A stretch of DNA of 64,000 nt from Bosea vestrisii (GCF_030144325.1 NZ_CP126307.1:4430001-4494000); one strand, 5' to 3'; shown: positions 8,171 to 16,931, counted from the first letter of the stretch. Notes: generated by a model not told the origin, from the sequence alone. A program made the numbers and translations.

Positions 8171-9553
8171 ATGAAATTTGTGCGCTCTCTGGCTGCCGGC
8201 GCAGCCTTGGCCGCCATCACCGCCGGCTGGTCCGGAGCGGCACTCGCCCAGGAGACGGTGACGGTTTGGTTCACCAAGGGCTTCTACAAGGGCGAAGACG
8301 ATGCGCTGCTTGCCGTCGTAGACAAGTTCCAGAAGGCGACGGGCGTCAAGGTCGACCTCTCCCTCTATGCGACCGAAGACTGCGTCACCAAGTCGGTCGG
8401 CGCCGTCCAGGCGGGCACGCCGCCTGATGTCGGCTTCTGCACCACCTATGACTTCCGCACTACCGGTCAGTGGGCCTTCGAGGGCAAGCTCGAGGACGTC
8501 ACCGACGTGCTGGAGCCGATCAAGGCGCAAATCCAGCCGCAGGCGCTGGCGACAACCTTCCTGATGAACGACAAGACCAAGAAGAAGGCCTACTACGCCT
8601 TCCCCGTCCAGCAGCAGATGATGCACATCACCTACTGGAAGGACATGCTGGAAGAGGCCGGCTTCAAGGAAAGCGACATCCCGAAGACCTGGAACGGGTA
8701 TTGGGATTTCTGGTGCGACAAGGTCCAAAGCGCCGCCCGCGCCAAGGGCAAGCGCATCTACGCCGTCGGCCATCCGCTCGGCGTCGCCGCCTCCGACACC
8801 TTCTACAGCTTCCTGACCTTCGCCAACGCGCACAATACGCAGATCGTCGACGAGAACGGCAAGATCGTGCTCGACGAGCCGAAGAACAAGGCGGCGATGG
8901 TCGCGACGGTGAAGGATTATGCCAGCATCTCTTCGCGTGGCTGCACGCCGCCCTCCTCGGTCAACTGGCTCGACCCGGACAACAATGTCGCCTTCCATAA
9001 CCGCACGACGATCCTGACCCACAACGCCACGATCTCGATCGCGGCCAAGCATCTCGACGACATGAACAACGCGGCGCTCACCCAGGAACAGCGCGACCAG
9101 GCCAAGAAGAACTATTACGACAACATCCGCACGGCCGAGTTCCCGAAGAAGCCCGATGGCAGCACCATGCCGAACCTCGCGGCCGTCAAGACCGCGGTCG
9201 TCTTCGCCGACGGCAAGAACAAGAAGCGCGGCAAGGAGTTCATGGCCTTCATGATGAAGGACGAGAACCTGCGTCCCTTCGTCGAAGGCTCGGTCGGCCG
9301 CTGGTTCCCGACCACGATCGAGGCGGCCAAGAGCCCGTTCTGGAACGACGGCAAGGATCCGCACCGCGCCATCGTCTACAAGCAGTACACAGACGGCACG
9401 GTACCGTTCCAGTTCGTCTACAACTACAAGTTCACGGCTGTGAATGCCGAGAACGTCTGGGCCAAGGCGGTCAACCGCGTCCTGGTCGACAAGGTCACGC
9501 CGGAGCAGGCTGTCGACGAGATGATCGCCCGCATCAAGCAGATCGCCGGCTGA
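8171..9553 (+). CDS. Sugar-type ABC transporter substrate-binding protein
   Basis: Periplasmic receptor of 460 residues in the family-1 extracellular binding-protein class. A signal peptide is obvious (MKFVRSLAAGAALAAITAGW, cleavage after SGAALAQ). The mature protein begins ETVTVWFTKGFYKGEDDAL, contains QQQMMHITYWKDMLEEAGF, the usual partially-open-cleft segment, and ends in a helix-rich lobe. Two cysteines near residues 75 and 91 could form a disulfide (inference). GGAGG precedes the ATG by five bases. It heads an operon with two permeases; no ATPase gene is nearby. The transported sugar or polyol is unknown. Confidence 0.9.
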   Translation: MKFVRSLAAGAALAAITAGWSGAALAQETVTVWFTKGFYKGEDDALLAVVDKFQKATGVKVDLSLYATEDCVTKSVGAVQAGTPPDVGFCTTYDFRTTGQWAFEGKLEDVTDVLEPIKAQIQPQALATTFLMNDKTKKKAYYAFPVQQQMMHITYWKDMLEEAGFKESDIPKTWNGYWDFWCDKVQSAARAKGKRIYAVGHPLGVAASDTFYSFLTFANAHNTQIVDENGKIVLDEPKNKAAMVATVKDYASISSRGCTPPSSVNWLDPDNNVAFHNRTTILTHNATISIAAKHLDDMNNAALTQEQRDQAKKNYYDNIRTAEFPKKPDGSTMPNLAAVKTAVVFADGKNKKRGKEFMAFMMKDENLRPFVEGSVGRWFPTTIEAAKSPFWNDGKDPHRAIVYKQYTDGTVPFQFVYNYKFTAVNAENVWAKAVNRVLVDKVTPEQAVDEMIARIKQIAG

Positions 9554-9580
9554 CACCGGCATAAGGCGAGCCGACAAACA

Positions 9581-9616
9581 CGGCATCCCGCAGCGCGACC
9601 TCGCTGCGGGATGCCG
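9581..9616 (+). repeat. Perfect 15-bp hairpin between the binding-protein and permease genes
   Basis: The arms CGGCATCCCGCAGCG and CGCTGCGGGATGCCG are exact reverse complements around a 6-base loop (CGACCT). There is no T-run. In binding-protein operons such intercistronic hairpins commonly protect the upstream message and so raise binding protein over permease; that role is inferred here. Confidence 0.75.
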
Positions 9617-9660
9617 ACCCGTCTTCGGCGACGGGGCGCGTATCGAGGGAGAACAACAAA

Positions 9661-10549
9661 ATGACCACGGCAGCGATGGCTCCCCCAGTAATCGCTCGAG
9701 GCGATGCAACCTCCGGGCAGGCGCGCGACCGCGTGTTCTGGGGCGTGCTCATGCTCGCCCCCTATCTCCTCGTCTTTGCCGTGATGGTGGTTTACCCCGT
9801 CGCATACGGCCTCTGGCTCGGCCTCAACTGGCAGTCCTACAAGGCGCTCTTCGCCGATCCGATCTTCGTCCGCACTGTGGTCAACACTGTCGTCTTCCTC
9901 TTCATCGCGGTGAACCTGAAGTTCCTGATGGCCTTGTTCCTCTCGGGCTTCTTCGTCCAGCAGCGTGCCTGGGTGCGCTTCATCCTGGTGCTGTTCATCC
10001 TGCCCTGGGCAGTGCCGTCGATCCCGACCATCCTGTCGTTCCGGGTCATGCTCAACCCCGAGAACGGCATGATCAACCAGCAGCTCTTCCACTGGTTCCG
10101 GAATCGTCGAGGGACCGGGCTGGCTGACCGATCCGACACTCGCTTTCGCCTCTTCGATCCTCGTCCATATCTGGAAGTCGCTGCCGTTCTGGACGCTGAT
10201 CCTCGTTACCGGCCGCCTCGCCATCGCGCAGGACCTCTATGAGGCCGCCAGCGTCGACGGCGCCAACAAATGGCAGCAGTTCCGCTTCATCACCTGGCCG
10301 TCGCTGGCGACGCTCTATGTCACCTCGACCCTGCTTTCGATGATCTGGACGCTGGGCGACTTCAACAGTGTCTACCTGCTGACGGGTGGCGGTCCGGGCG
10401 ACCTCAACCACGTGCTGGCGACGCTCGGCATCCGCTATATGCGCAACAACAATCTCGACCTTGGCATCGCCTCGATCATCTGCGCGATGCCGCTGATCCT
10501 GCCCATGGTCTGGTTCATGGTGAAGCGTCTGTCGAAGGGAGCCGAATGA
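9661..10549 (+). CDS. Sugar ABC transporter permease, MalF-like (frameshifted as recorded)
   Basis: Inner-membrane permease. The first frame (from 9661) is good to HWF near 10098, then becomes nonsense; the family continues one frame over with GIVEGPGWLTDPTLAFASSI, the EAA loop LYEAASVDGANKWQQF and an end at MVKRLSKGAE (stop 10547-10549). Removing one C from the TTCCGG at 10096-10101 restores a single 295-residue frame. As recorded the product would lose the EAA loop and could not couple to an ATPase. The stop overlaps the next permease start in an ATGA, so the reading frame was clearly maintained until recently. I favour a sequence error over a real lesion. Confidence 0.85.
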
Positions 10550-11385
10550 TGAAAAAGGTTCTCGACGAAGGTAAGCTGATCCTGATCGCCATCCCGGTCC
10601 TGATCTGGACGCTGCTGCCGATCTACCACCTCTTCGTGCTGTCGATCTCGACGCAGGAATCGATGCTCGCCGGCAAGCTCTGGCCGGAGAAGCCGACGCT
10701 GCAGAACTTCCAGATCGTCTTCAACCAGCAGCACTATTACCTGACCAATTTCTGGCTGCAGCTGTTCAACAGCTTCCTGATCGCGATCACGACCGGGCTG
10801 CTCACCCTGTTCATCGCGACCTGCGCCGCCTTCGCCATCTCGCGGCTGAAAGCGCCGGGCGGCCGCTCGATCATGAACTTCGCGCTGGCGACCTATCTGA
10901 TTCCGGCCGCCTTCCTCGCCATCCCCATGTACAAGGCGATGGGCACTTTTGGGCTGCTCAACACCCGCATCGCGCTGATCCTCGCCATGGTTGCGCTGGC
11001 TTCCCCCTATGCGATCTGGGTGCTGAAGCAGGCCTCCGACAAGCTGCCCAAGGAGCTCGACGAAGCCGCGATCATGGACGGCGCCAACTCGCTGCAGCTC
11101 TTCCGGCTGGTCTACCTGCCGCTGATGAAGCCTTCCATGGTGGTGATCGGCATCTACGCGCTGCTGCTCGCCTGGAACGAGTACCTCTACGCCTTCCTGC
11201 TCCTCTCCAACGAGAAGGCGGTGCCGCTCGCGGTCGGCCTCGGCCTCTTCCTCTCGGCCGACGACGCGCCCTGGAACCTCTTGATGACGGCCGGCCTGAT
11301 CTACGCCATCCCGCCGGCGGTGATCTATTACGGCTTCCGCAAGAACATGGTCGCCGGCCTGACCTCGGGGGCGGTGAAGAGCTGA
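10546..11385 (+). CDS. Sugar ABC transporter permease, MalG-like
   Basis: Second inner-membrane subunit, 279 residues, about six membrane segments. The EAA loop is present as LDEAAIMDGANSLQLFRL followed by VYLPLMKP. It starts with MMKKVLDEGKLILIAIPVLI at 10546 and overlaps the previous gene by four bases (ATGA), the arrangement expected for translational coupling. A longer frame extends upstream but that part is only the shadow of the frameshifted permease. No ATPase gene follows; transaldolase begins 256 bases later. Confidence 0.9.
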   Translation: MMKKVLDEGKLILIAIPVLIWTLLPIYHLFVLSISTQESMLAGKLWPEKPTLQNFQIVFNQQHYYLTNFWLQLFNSFLIAITTGLLTLFIATCAAFAISRLKAPGGRSIMNFALATYLIPAAFLAIPMYKAMGTFGLLNTRIALILAMVALASPYAIWVLKQASDKLPKELDEAAIMDGANSLQLFRLVYLPLMKPSMVVIGIYALLLAWNEYLYAFLLLSNEKAVPLAVGLGLFLSADDAPWNLLMTAGLIYAIPPAVIYYGFRKNMVAGLTSGAVKS

Positions 11386-11406
11386 CGCGATTGCTCGTAC
11401 CTCACG

Positions 11407-11553
11407 CCGTCATTCCGGGGCGGCCGAAGGGCCGAGCCTGGAACCATATCCGCGGGTCGGGCAGGAAGGGCGCGGCAAGCAGTGCGCTCTTTCGACAAGG
11501 CTCGGTGGTCATGGGTTCCGGGCTCTTCGCTGCGCGAAGCCCCGGAATGACGG
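11407..11553. repeat. Intergenic repeat element with 15-bp inverted ends (family C-like)
   Basis: The ends CCGTCATTCCGGGGC (11407-11421) and GCCCCGGAATGACGG (11539-11553) are exact reverse complements, enclosing about 117 bases. It resembles the element at 18134-18235, which also begins with CCGTCATxC and ends GATGACGG. It fills most of the gap between the sugar permease and transaldolase. Confidence 0.7.
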
Positions 11554-11641
11554 AGGCGGTTCGGTTCACAAAAGCTCGCAATGACCGGCGGCAGGCCGCA
11601 TATTGGTGGCGAATGCCGCAACAACCCTTACGGATGACGTG

Positions 11642-12625
11642 ATGACCGCCTCCAAGCTCGACCAGCTCCGCGCCATGACCACCGTCGTCGCCGACACCGG
11701 CGACATCGAGGCCGTGCGCCGGCTGAAGCCCGTCGATTGCACCACCAACCCGACGCTGCTGCTCAAGGCGGTGGAAACGCCGGCCTATGCCAGTCTCGTC
11801 GAGGAGGCGATCGCCTGGGGCAAGCGCCAGGGCGGCTCCGGCGCGGTCGAAGCGGTCTGCGACCGGCTCGCCGTCACCTTCGGCACGGAGCTGACCAAGA
11901 TCGTCCCCGGCCGCGTCTCGACCGAGGTCGATGCCGACCTGTCGTTCGACACCCAGGCCAGCATCGACAAGGCGCGTGCCATCATCGCCGCGTATAAGGA
12001 ACGCGGCGTTGGACGTGAGCGCATCCTGATCAAGCTCGCCTCGACCTGGGAGGGTCTGCAGGCCGCCCGCGTGTTGCAGGGCGAAGGCATCGACTGCAAT
12101 CTGACGCTGCTCTTCGCCATGCCGCAGGCCATTGCGGCGGCCGATGCCGGCGCCTTCCTGATCTCGCCCTTCGTCGGCCGCATCCTCGACTGGCACGTCA
12201 AGGCCGGTGGCGGCCCCTACACGGCGGAAACCGATCCCGGCGTCGTCTCGGTGAAGAGCATCTACGCCTATTACAAGGCGTTCGGGATCAAGACCGTGGT
12301 GATGGGAGCCTCCTTCCGCAACACCGGCGAGATCGAGGCGCTGGCCGGCTGCGACCGGCTGACGATCGGCCCCGGCCTGCTCGACGAGCTGGCGGCGGCC
12401 ACTGGCGATTTGCCCCGCAAATTGTCTCCGGCCTCCACGCCGCAGATCGCGTCGCCCGAGGGCGCAAAGAAGATCACGCTCGACGAAAAGGCCTTCCGCT
12501 TCGCCATGAACGAGGACGCGATGGCGACCGAGAAGCTCGCCGAGGGCATTCGCGGCTTCGTCAAGGATTTGCGCAGCCTGCGCAAGCTCGTCGCCGCCAA
12601 GCTCGACGAGGCCAAGGCGGCCTGA
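11642..12625 (+). CDS. tal: Transaldolase
   Basis: Moves a dihydroxyacetone unit from sedoheptulose 7-phosphate to glyceraldehyde 3-phosphate in the non-oxidative pentose phosphate pathway. 327 residues, the TalB-class length. Seen: MTASKLDQLRAMTTVVADTG, the signature VDCTTNPTLLLKAV and ILIKLASTWEG carrying the Schiff-base lysine; also NLTLLFAMPQAIAAADAGA and LISPFVGRILDW. The ATG at 11642 begins at the conserved N-terminus; an upstream start at 11603 would add 13 residues derived from repeat-flanking DNA. Its position after the sugar importer may reflect a carbon-use link, but a separate promoter is likely given the 256-base gap. Confidence 0.94.
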   Translation: MTASKLDQLRAMTTVVADTGDIEAVRRLKPVDCTTNPTLLLKAVETPAYASLVEEAIAWGKRQGGSGAVEAVCDRLAVTFGTELTKIVPGRVSTEVDADLSFDTQASIDKARAIIAAYKERGVGRERILIKLASTWEGLQAARVLQGEGIDCNLTLLFAMPQAIAAADAGAFLISPFVGRILDWHVKAGGGPYTAETDPGVVSVKSIYAYYKAFGIKTVVMGASFRNTGEIEALAGCDRLTIGPGLLDELAAATGDLPRKLSPASTPQIASPEGAKKITLDEKAFRFAMNEDAMATEKLAEGIRGFVKDLRSLRKLVAAKLDEAKAA

Positions 12626-12671
12626 GCTTGTCGACCAGCGTGGTCTCCGATCTCTCTGGCGGCCGGGCGAC

Positions 12672-13187
12672 CTACTGAGCCTGCGCCGCGGCGCTGATCT
12701 CCGCCTTCGTCTCCAGCGCCGGGACTACGGGTGCGGTGGTGGACGGCGTGAAATAGGCCCGCCCACGCGCGGCGGCGGCTTCGAGTGTCTGCTGCTGCAC
12801 CTTCGGCAACCGCTTGGTGTCTTCGAGGGCGGTGAACGCGCTGCTCGCGTGCTCGGAAGATTTCTGCCCGTCGAAGACGACGATGCCGTTGCGGGTGACG
12901 ACGATGTCGCCCTTCCGCAGCGTCGGATCGCGCAGATACCAATAGGCATCGCTGGCAGGATCGAGCTTGACTGCCGGCTCGGCTGGCTTGGTGCTGGTCT
13001 GCCGCGGTCGGTTGGCCTTTGGCCTGACCGCCGGCGCCTCCGGACCGCCGATCGCGGCCGGCGGCGTCGGATTGCCGAACACAGCCCGCGCCAGATCGTC
13101 GAAGAAGCCCGCAGCCTGCGCTTGCGGGGCCATGGCGAGGCCGATGCTGCCAGCCATGCCGATCGCCAGGATCATCCGTCGCGTCAT
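12672..13187 (-). CDS. Hypothetical exported protein
   Basis: 171 residues with a clear Sec signal peptide (MTRRMILAIGMAGSIGLAMA, then PQAQAAG). The mature protein has FFDDLARAVFGNP, a proline/alanine-rich linker with PKANRPRQTSTKPAEPAVKL, and a folded-looking segment YWYLRDPTLRKGDIVVTRNG with IVVFDG following. A textbook AGGAGG ribosome site precedes the ATG at 13187. I recognise no named family; the DPTLRKGDIVVT segment is reminiscent of small periplasmic proteins in related genomes that are annotated only as hypothetical. It converges on transaldolase with a 46-base gap. Confidence 0.7.
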   Translation of the reverse strand: MTRRMILAIGMAGSIGLAMAPQAQAAGFFDDLARAVFGNPTPPAAIGGPEAPAVRPKANRPRQTSTKPAEPAVKLDPASDAYWYLRDPTLRKGDIVVTRNGIVVFDGQKSSEHASSAFTALEDTKRLPKVQQQTLEAAAARGRAYFTPSTTAPVVPALETKAEISAAAQAQ

Positions 13188-13440
13188 TGCCGAACCTCCT
13201 GTTCGCCTGCTTGCCGCTCTGCCGGCGCTTGGGGGGTTCAGCGCAGCAATCGAGCAAGCAAGGTGTCCGCATCGTCTAAACGACGATCGGGCGTGAAAGT
13301 TCGATCGACTCGTTGCACGCCCATTGCCCGGGTCTCGTTCCGGTGCTTGCGGCCGGACGTACACGATTGCGCGTGTGCTCTGGCGGCCGCTGTGGCATGG
13401 GCCTAGACATGGGCTCTCGTCCAAGCAGGCCGGGATTGTC

Positions 13441-14007
13441 ATGGCGACCCGTTCCCTCCTCGCGCTGCTCCTCTCCGCCGTTTTCGCGACGGCGGCTTCC
13501 GCAGAACCGACAGGCTCGCTTCGCCAGGGTTCCAGCGAGGTCTCCTTCGTCGCGAAGCGCTTCGGCGTGCCGACGAGCTCAGGCGTCTTCGACCATGTCG
13601 ACGGCGTCATTGCCCTCGATTTCGACCATCCCGAGCGCAGCCGGATCAGGGTGACGATCGAAACGGCCTCGCTCCACACCGGTGCCGCCCTGGTCGATGG
13701 CTTCGTCAAGGGCGAGAGCATGCTCGATGTCGGTCACCATCCCACGGCGACCTTCGTGTCAGAGCACATCGCCCGCGTCGACGAGCGCAGCCTGGTCATC
13801 CGCGGCCGGCTGACGATCCGGGGCACCACGCAGCCGGTCAGCGTCAGCGCGATGGCCGAGCGCGATCCGGCGGCGATCCGGCCCGGCGAACCACTGCCCT
13901 TCCGCGCGACAACGGGATTCTCACGGACTGCCTTCGGCATCGGCCGCGACGTCAATGTCGTGGACGACCAGGTCGATCTCGCGATCCGGGGCGAGATTCT
14001 GCGCTGA
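13441..14007 (+). CDS. YceI family periplasmic lipid-binding-like protein
   Basis: Periplasmic beta-barrel (lipocalin-like) protein, 188 residues with a signal peptide ending near ATAASAEP. Seen: VSFVAKRFGVPTSSGVFDHV, the SMLDVGHHPTATFVSEHI signature, and LTIRGTTQPVSV, which define the family. Family members bind isoprenoid or quinone-like chains. It starts at the ATG at 13441, where the signal peptide begins; upstream in-frame codons are not homologous. Cytochrome b561 follows after five bases, the same pairing as yceI-yceJ in enterobacteria, so the two probably act together at the membrane. Confidence 0.88.
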   Translation: MATRSLLALLLSAVFATAASAEPTGSLRQGSSEVSFVAKRFGVPTSSGVFDHVDGVIALDFDHPERSRIRVTIETASLHTGAALVDGFVKGESMLDVGHHPTATFVSEHIARVDERSLVIRGRLTIRGTTQPVSVSAMAERDPAAIRPGEPLPFRATTGFSRTAFGIGRDVNVVDDQVDLAIRGEILR

Positions 14008-14012
14008 ACGCG

Positions 14013-14582
14013 ATGACTTTCACGATGTGCTCCAGACGCTGGCATCCCCTGATCATCGCGCTGCACTGGCTGGCGCTGGTGCTGATCACCGGGCAGTTCT
14101 GGCTGGCGAGGCTGATGCTCGACGAGACGCGCGATCTCATCGGCCGTTTCACGCTCTACCAATGGCACAAGTCCCTGGGGTTGAGCATCGCGGCACTCAC
14201 TCTGCTGCGCCTTGCGCTGCGGCTCGTGCTGCCATCGCCGCAGGCCGTCGCCATGCCCGGCTGGCAGAGGCTCGCTGCGGGAGCCGTCCAGGCCGGACTC
14301 TATCTCTGCCTGCTGGCGCTACCGCTGTCCGGGCTGCTCATGGTCTCGGCCGCGCCGATCCAGCTCCCGACATTGCTGTTCGGTTGGATTGCCGTGCCGC
14401 ACCCGATCGGCCCGAGCAAGGCGGTCTACGAGGCGATGCTGGCCTTCCACGAAGTGTTGTTCGCTACGCTGGCCGTGCTAGCGGCCGTCCATGCTGGTGC
14501 AGCCTTGCTGCACCAGTTCGTGATGAGGGACGGGCTGATGCGCCGGATGTGGCTCGGTCGTGGCCCTCAGGCCTTGCCCTGA
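14013..14582 (+). CDS. Cytochrome b561 family membrane protein
   Basis: Four-helix inner-membrane b-type cytochrome of 189 residues. Likely haem ligands are the histidines in RRWHPLIIALHWLALV, LYQWHKSLGLSI, AFHEVLFATLAVLAAVHAGA and LLHQFV. The family passes electrons between quinone and periplasmic acceptors. It lies directly after YceI. The end overlaps the convergent ThDP enzyme gene by 16 bases. Confidence 0.88.
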   Translation: MTFTMCSRRWHPLIIALHWLALVLITGQFWLARLMLDETRDLIGRFTLYQWHKSLGLSIAALTLLRLALRLVLPSPQAVAMPGWQRLAAGAVQAGLYLCLLALPLSGLLMVSAAPIQLPTLLFGWIAVPHPIGPSKAVYEAMLAFHEVLFATLAVLAAVHAGAALLHQFVMRDGLMRRMWLGRGPQALP

Positions 14583-16246
14583 GAGGCCAGAGCCTCGGCC
14601 CGGATGGTCGAAAGCGACTTTGCCGGGGTGATCGCCTCGGGATCGAGCAGGCAGTGGATGATCGCCGGCTTGCCGCTGCTCAGCGCCCGCTCGAAGGCCG
14701 GCGCAAACTCCTCGGTCGTCTCGACCCGCTCGCCATGGCCGCCGAAGGCCTTGGCATAGGCGGCGAAGTCGGGGTTCTTCAGCGTCGTCGCCGAGACGCG
14801 GCCGGGATAGTGCTTCTCCTGGTGCATGCGGATGGTGCCGTACATGCCGTTGTCGACGACGATGACGATCACCGGCAGTTCGTACTGCACCGCCGTCGCG
14901 AAATCCTGGCCGTTCATCAGGAAGCAGCCATCGCCGGCAAAGGCGATCACGGTTCTGTCCGGATAGAGCCGCTTGGCGCCGATCGCCGCCGGCACGCCAT
15001 AGCCCATCGAGCCTGAGGTCGGCGCGAGCTGCGTCGCGAATTTGGTGAAGCGGTGGAAGCGATGCACCCACGTGGCGTAGTTTCCTGCGCCATTGCACAT
15101 GATCGAATCGGCGGGAAGGTTGCGGCGCAGCCAGGTCACCATCTCGCCGGGATGGAACTTGCCTGGCACCGGCGCCGGCTGCTCGCTCCAGCCGAGATAG
15201 GATTCATGTGCTTCGGCCGCCGCACCGGCCCAGGGGATCACCTGCGGCGGATGCACCGTCTCGAGCGCGGCGCAGAAGGCGGTCGGCGAGGCGTTGATCG
15301 CCAGCTCCGGCCGGTAGACGCGGCCGAGCTCTTCCGGATCGGGATGGACATGCACCAGCGGCCGGCCGGGATTGGGAATGCCGAACAGGGTGTAGGACTG
15401 GCTCGGCATCTCCGAAAGGCGCCCGCCGACCAGGAGAACGAGATCGCTGTCCTGGATGCGCTTCAGGAGCTTGGGGTTGGGGCCGATGCCGAGATCGCCA
15501 GCAAAGTTCGGATGATCGGCGGGAAATACCATCTGCCGGCGGAACGAGACCGCAACGGGAAGGTCGAAGCGCTCGGCGAAGCGCTGGAAGCGCGCGATCG
15601 CCTGCGGGTCCCAGCGCGAGCCGCCGAGGATTGCGATCGGCGCCTTCGCCGCCCAGAGCCGCTTCTGCAGGTCGATGGTCTGCAGCAGCGAGGGGTGCGT
15701 CTCGGTGACCTGATAGGGCAGTGCGTCCGGCACATCGGCGAGGTCGGTCAGCACGTCCTCCGGCAGCGCGATCACCACCGGGCCGGGGCGGCCGGCGGTC
15801 GCGACATGGAAGGCGCGGCTGATGATCTCGGGGATGCGGGCGGCATCGTCGATCTCGGTCGCCCATTTGGTCATCGTGCCGAAGACGGCGCGGTAGTCGA
15901 GTTCCTGGAAGGCCTCGCGCTCGCGCATGCCGCGCTCGATCTGGCCGACGAACAGGATCATCGGCGTCGAATCCTGGTCGGCGATATGGATGCCCGGTGA
16001 GGCATTGGTCGCGCCGGGGCCGCGGGTCACGAAGCAGATGCCGGGCTTGCCGGTCAGCTTGCCGGCGGCCTCCGCCATCATCGCCGCGCCGCCCTCGGCC
16101 CGGCAGATGGTGACCTTCATGTCGGCGTCGTGCAGCGCGTCGAGCACGGCGAGATAGCTTTCGCCCGGTACGCAGAAGGCGTCGGTCGCGCCGTGGATGA
16201 GGAGTTGGTCGACGAGGATCTGCCCGCCGGTGCGAGGTCCGGTCAT
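14567..16246 (-). CDS. Thiamine diphosphate-dependent enzyme, acetolactate synthase large subunit-like
   Basis: 559 residues in three ThDP domains: PYR (1-165; catalytic glutamate in ICRAEGGAAMMAEAAGKLTG), central (about 185-325) and PP (about 370-540; ThDP/Mg site GDGCFLMNGQDFATAVQYEL). The family includes acetolactate synthase, glyoxylate carboligase, oxalyl-CoA and sulfopyruvate decarboxylases. The lack of an adjacent regulatory subunit argues against the main IlvB, so substrate is open. It starts MTGPRTGGQILVDQLLIHGA at 16246, back to back with the toxin-antitoxin pair. Confidence 0.85.
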   Translation of the reverse strand: MTGPRTGGQILVDQLLIHGATDAFCVPGESYLAVLDALHDADMKVTICRAEGGAAMMAEAAGKLTGKPGICFVTRGPGATNASPGIHIADQDSTPMILFVGQIERGMREREAFQELDYRAVFGTMTKWATEIDDAARIPEIISRAFHVATAGRPGPVVIALPEDVLTDLADVPDALPYQVTETHPSLLQTIDLQKRLWAAKAPIAILGGSRWDPQAIARFQRFAERFDLPVAVSFRRQMVFPADHPNFAGDLGIGPNPKLLKRIQDSDLVLLVGGRLSEMPSQSYTLFGIPNPGRPLVHVHPDPEELGRVYRPELAINASPTAFCAALETVHPPQVIPWAGAAAEAHESYLGWSEQPAPVPGKFHPGEMVTWLRRNLPADSIMCNGAGNYATWVHRFHRFTKFATQLAPTSGSMGYGVPAAIGAKRLYPDRTVIAFAGDGCFLMNGQDFATAVQYELPVIVIVVDNGMYGTIRMHQEKHYPGRVSATTLKNPDFAAYAKAFGGHGERVETTEEFAPAFERALSSGKPAIIHCLLDPEAITPAKSLSTIRAEALASQGKA

Positions 16247-16263
16247 TGAAACATCCGCCCTAG

Positions 16264-16271
16264 TTAGCTAA
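16264..16271. promoter_or_regulatory. Palindrome TTAGCTAA, candidate autoregulatory operator
   Basis: The 53-base gap between the divergent ThDP gene and the antitoxin is conspicuously AT-rich. It contains the perfect palindrome TTAGCTAA and a second GGTTAA nearby at 16274-16280, which may act as a -10 region. Antitoxins of this type usually repress their own promoter through such a palindrome; assignment here is inference. Confidence 0.35.
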
Positions 16272-16299
16272 GTTGGTTAAATTGAATGAGGAGACGGCG

Positions 16300-16569
16300 A
16301 TGACGCGCGTCACCATCCATGAAGCCAAGACAAATCTCTCGCGCCTGATCGAGCAAGTCGAGAAGGGCGGCGAGGTCGTGATCTCGCGCCGCGACAAGCC
16401 GGTGGCGCGACTGGTGCCGATCGAGACGGCGCGGCCGGAGCGCAAGCCGGGGCGGATGAAGGGCATGTTCGATATCGGGGAGGAAATCTTCGATCCGCTT
16501 CCCGAGGACGAATTGCGTCTCTGGGAAGGGAGGGACGATTGGGACTTCTCCTCGACTCCGCGACGCTGA
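16300..16569 (+). CDS. Type II antitoxin, Phd/YefM-type (VapB role)
   Basis: Small DNA-binding antitoxin of 89 residues. The N-terminal half, VTIHEAKTNLSRLIEQVEKG followed by GEVVISRRDKPVARLVP, is the Phd/YefM fold; the acidic C-terminal tail (GEEIFDPLPEDELRLWEGRD) is the part expected to wrap and block the toxin. The ATG at 16300 is preceded by GAGGAG and starts at the conserved MTRVTI; an earlier TTG-type start at 16273 would add nine residues. Its end overlaps the toxin start by 31 bases. Confidence 0.88.
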   Translation: MTRVTIHEAKTNLSRLIEQVEKGGEVVISRRDKPVARLVPIETARPERKPGRMKGMFDIGEEIFDPLPEDELRLWEGRDDWDFSSTPRR

Positions 16570-16922
16570 TTTGGTGGGTGCTGGACAACAGGCGCTTGAG
16601 CCTTGCGTCTGGCCTCGCGATCCGGTCCGCGCCGCGCATCGTCGTCAGCTCGGTGACCGCGATGGAACTGGCCACCAAGCTGCGCATCGGCAAGCTGCCG
16701 CAGGTTCGCCCGCTCGTCGAAGGCTTCGCTGCTCATTGTACGGCAGAGGGCTTCGATCTGTTGCCGCTCAGCCACGAGCATGCGCTCGTCGGAGGTATGA
16801 TCCCTGGCGAGCACCGCGATCCCTTCGATCGCATGCTCGCCGGGCAAGCCGTCGTCGAGGATTTGACGATCGTCACTCCCGACACCGCCTTCGACGCGCT
16901 CGGCGCCCGCCGCCTCTGGTAA
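16539..16922 (+). CDS. PIN-domain ribonuclease toxin (VapC-like), TTG start
   Basis: Predicted Mg-dependent RNase of 127 residues. The acidic active site is complete: D6 (GLLLDSATLIWW), E43 (SVTAMELATKLRIGKL), D94/D97 (HRDPFDRMLAGQA) and D115 (TPDTAFDALG). The start is TTG at 16539, nested inside the antitoxin gene, with AGGGAGGG just upstream; a later start would remove the catalytic D6. The pair is a complete type II module with intact catalytic residues, so it is probably functional. The RNA target is unknown. Confidence 0.88.
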   Translation: MGLLLDSATLIWWVLDNRRLSLASGLAIRSAPRIVVSSVTAMELATKLRIGKLPQVRPLVEGFAAHCTAEGFDLLPLSHEHALVGGMIPGEHRDPFDRMLAGQAVVEDLTIVTPDTAFDALGARRLW

Positions 16923-16931
16923 GCCGGCCAT

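Noticed and set aside
9661..10549. Programmed ribosomal frameshift as explanation for the split permease
   Set aside because: No slippery heptamer or downstream pseudoknot is evident, and the same +1 pattern recurs in unrelated genes, favouring sequence errors.
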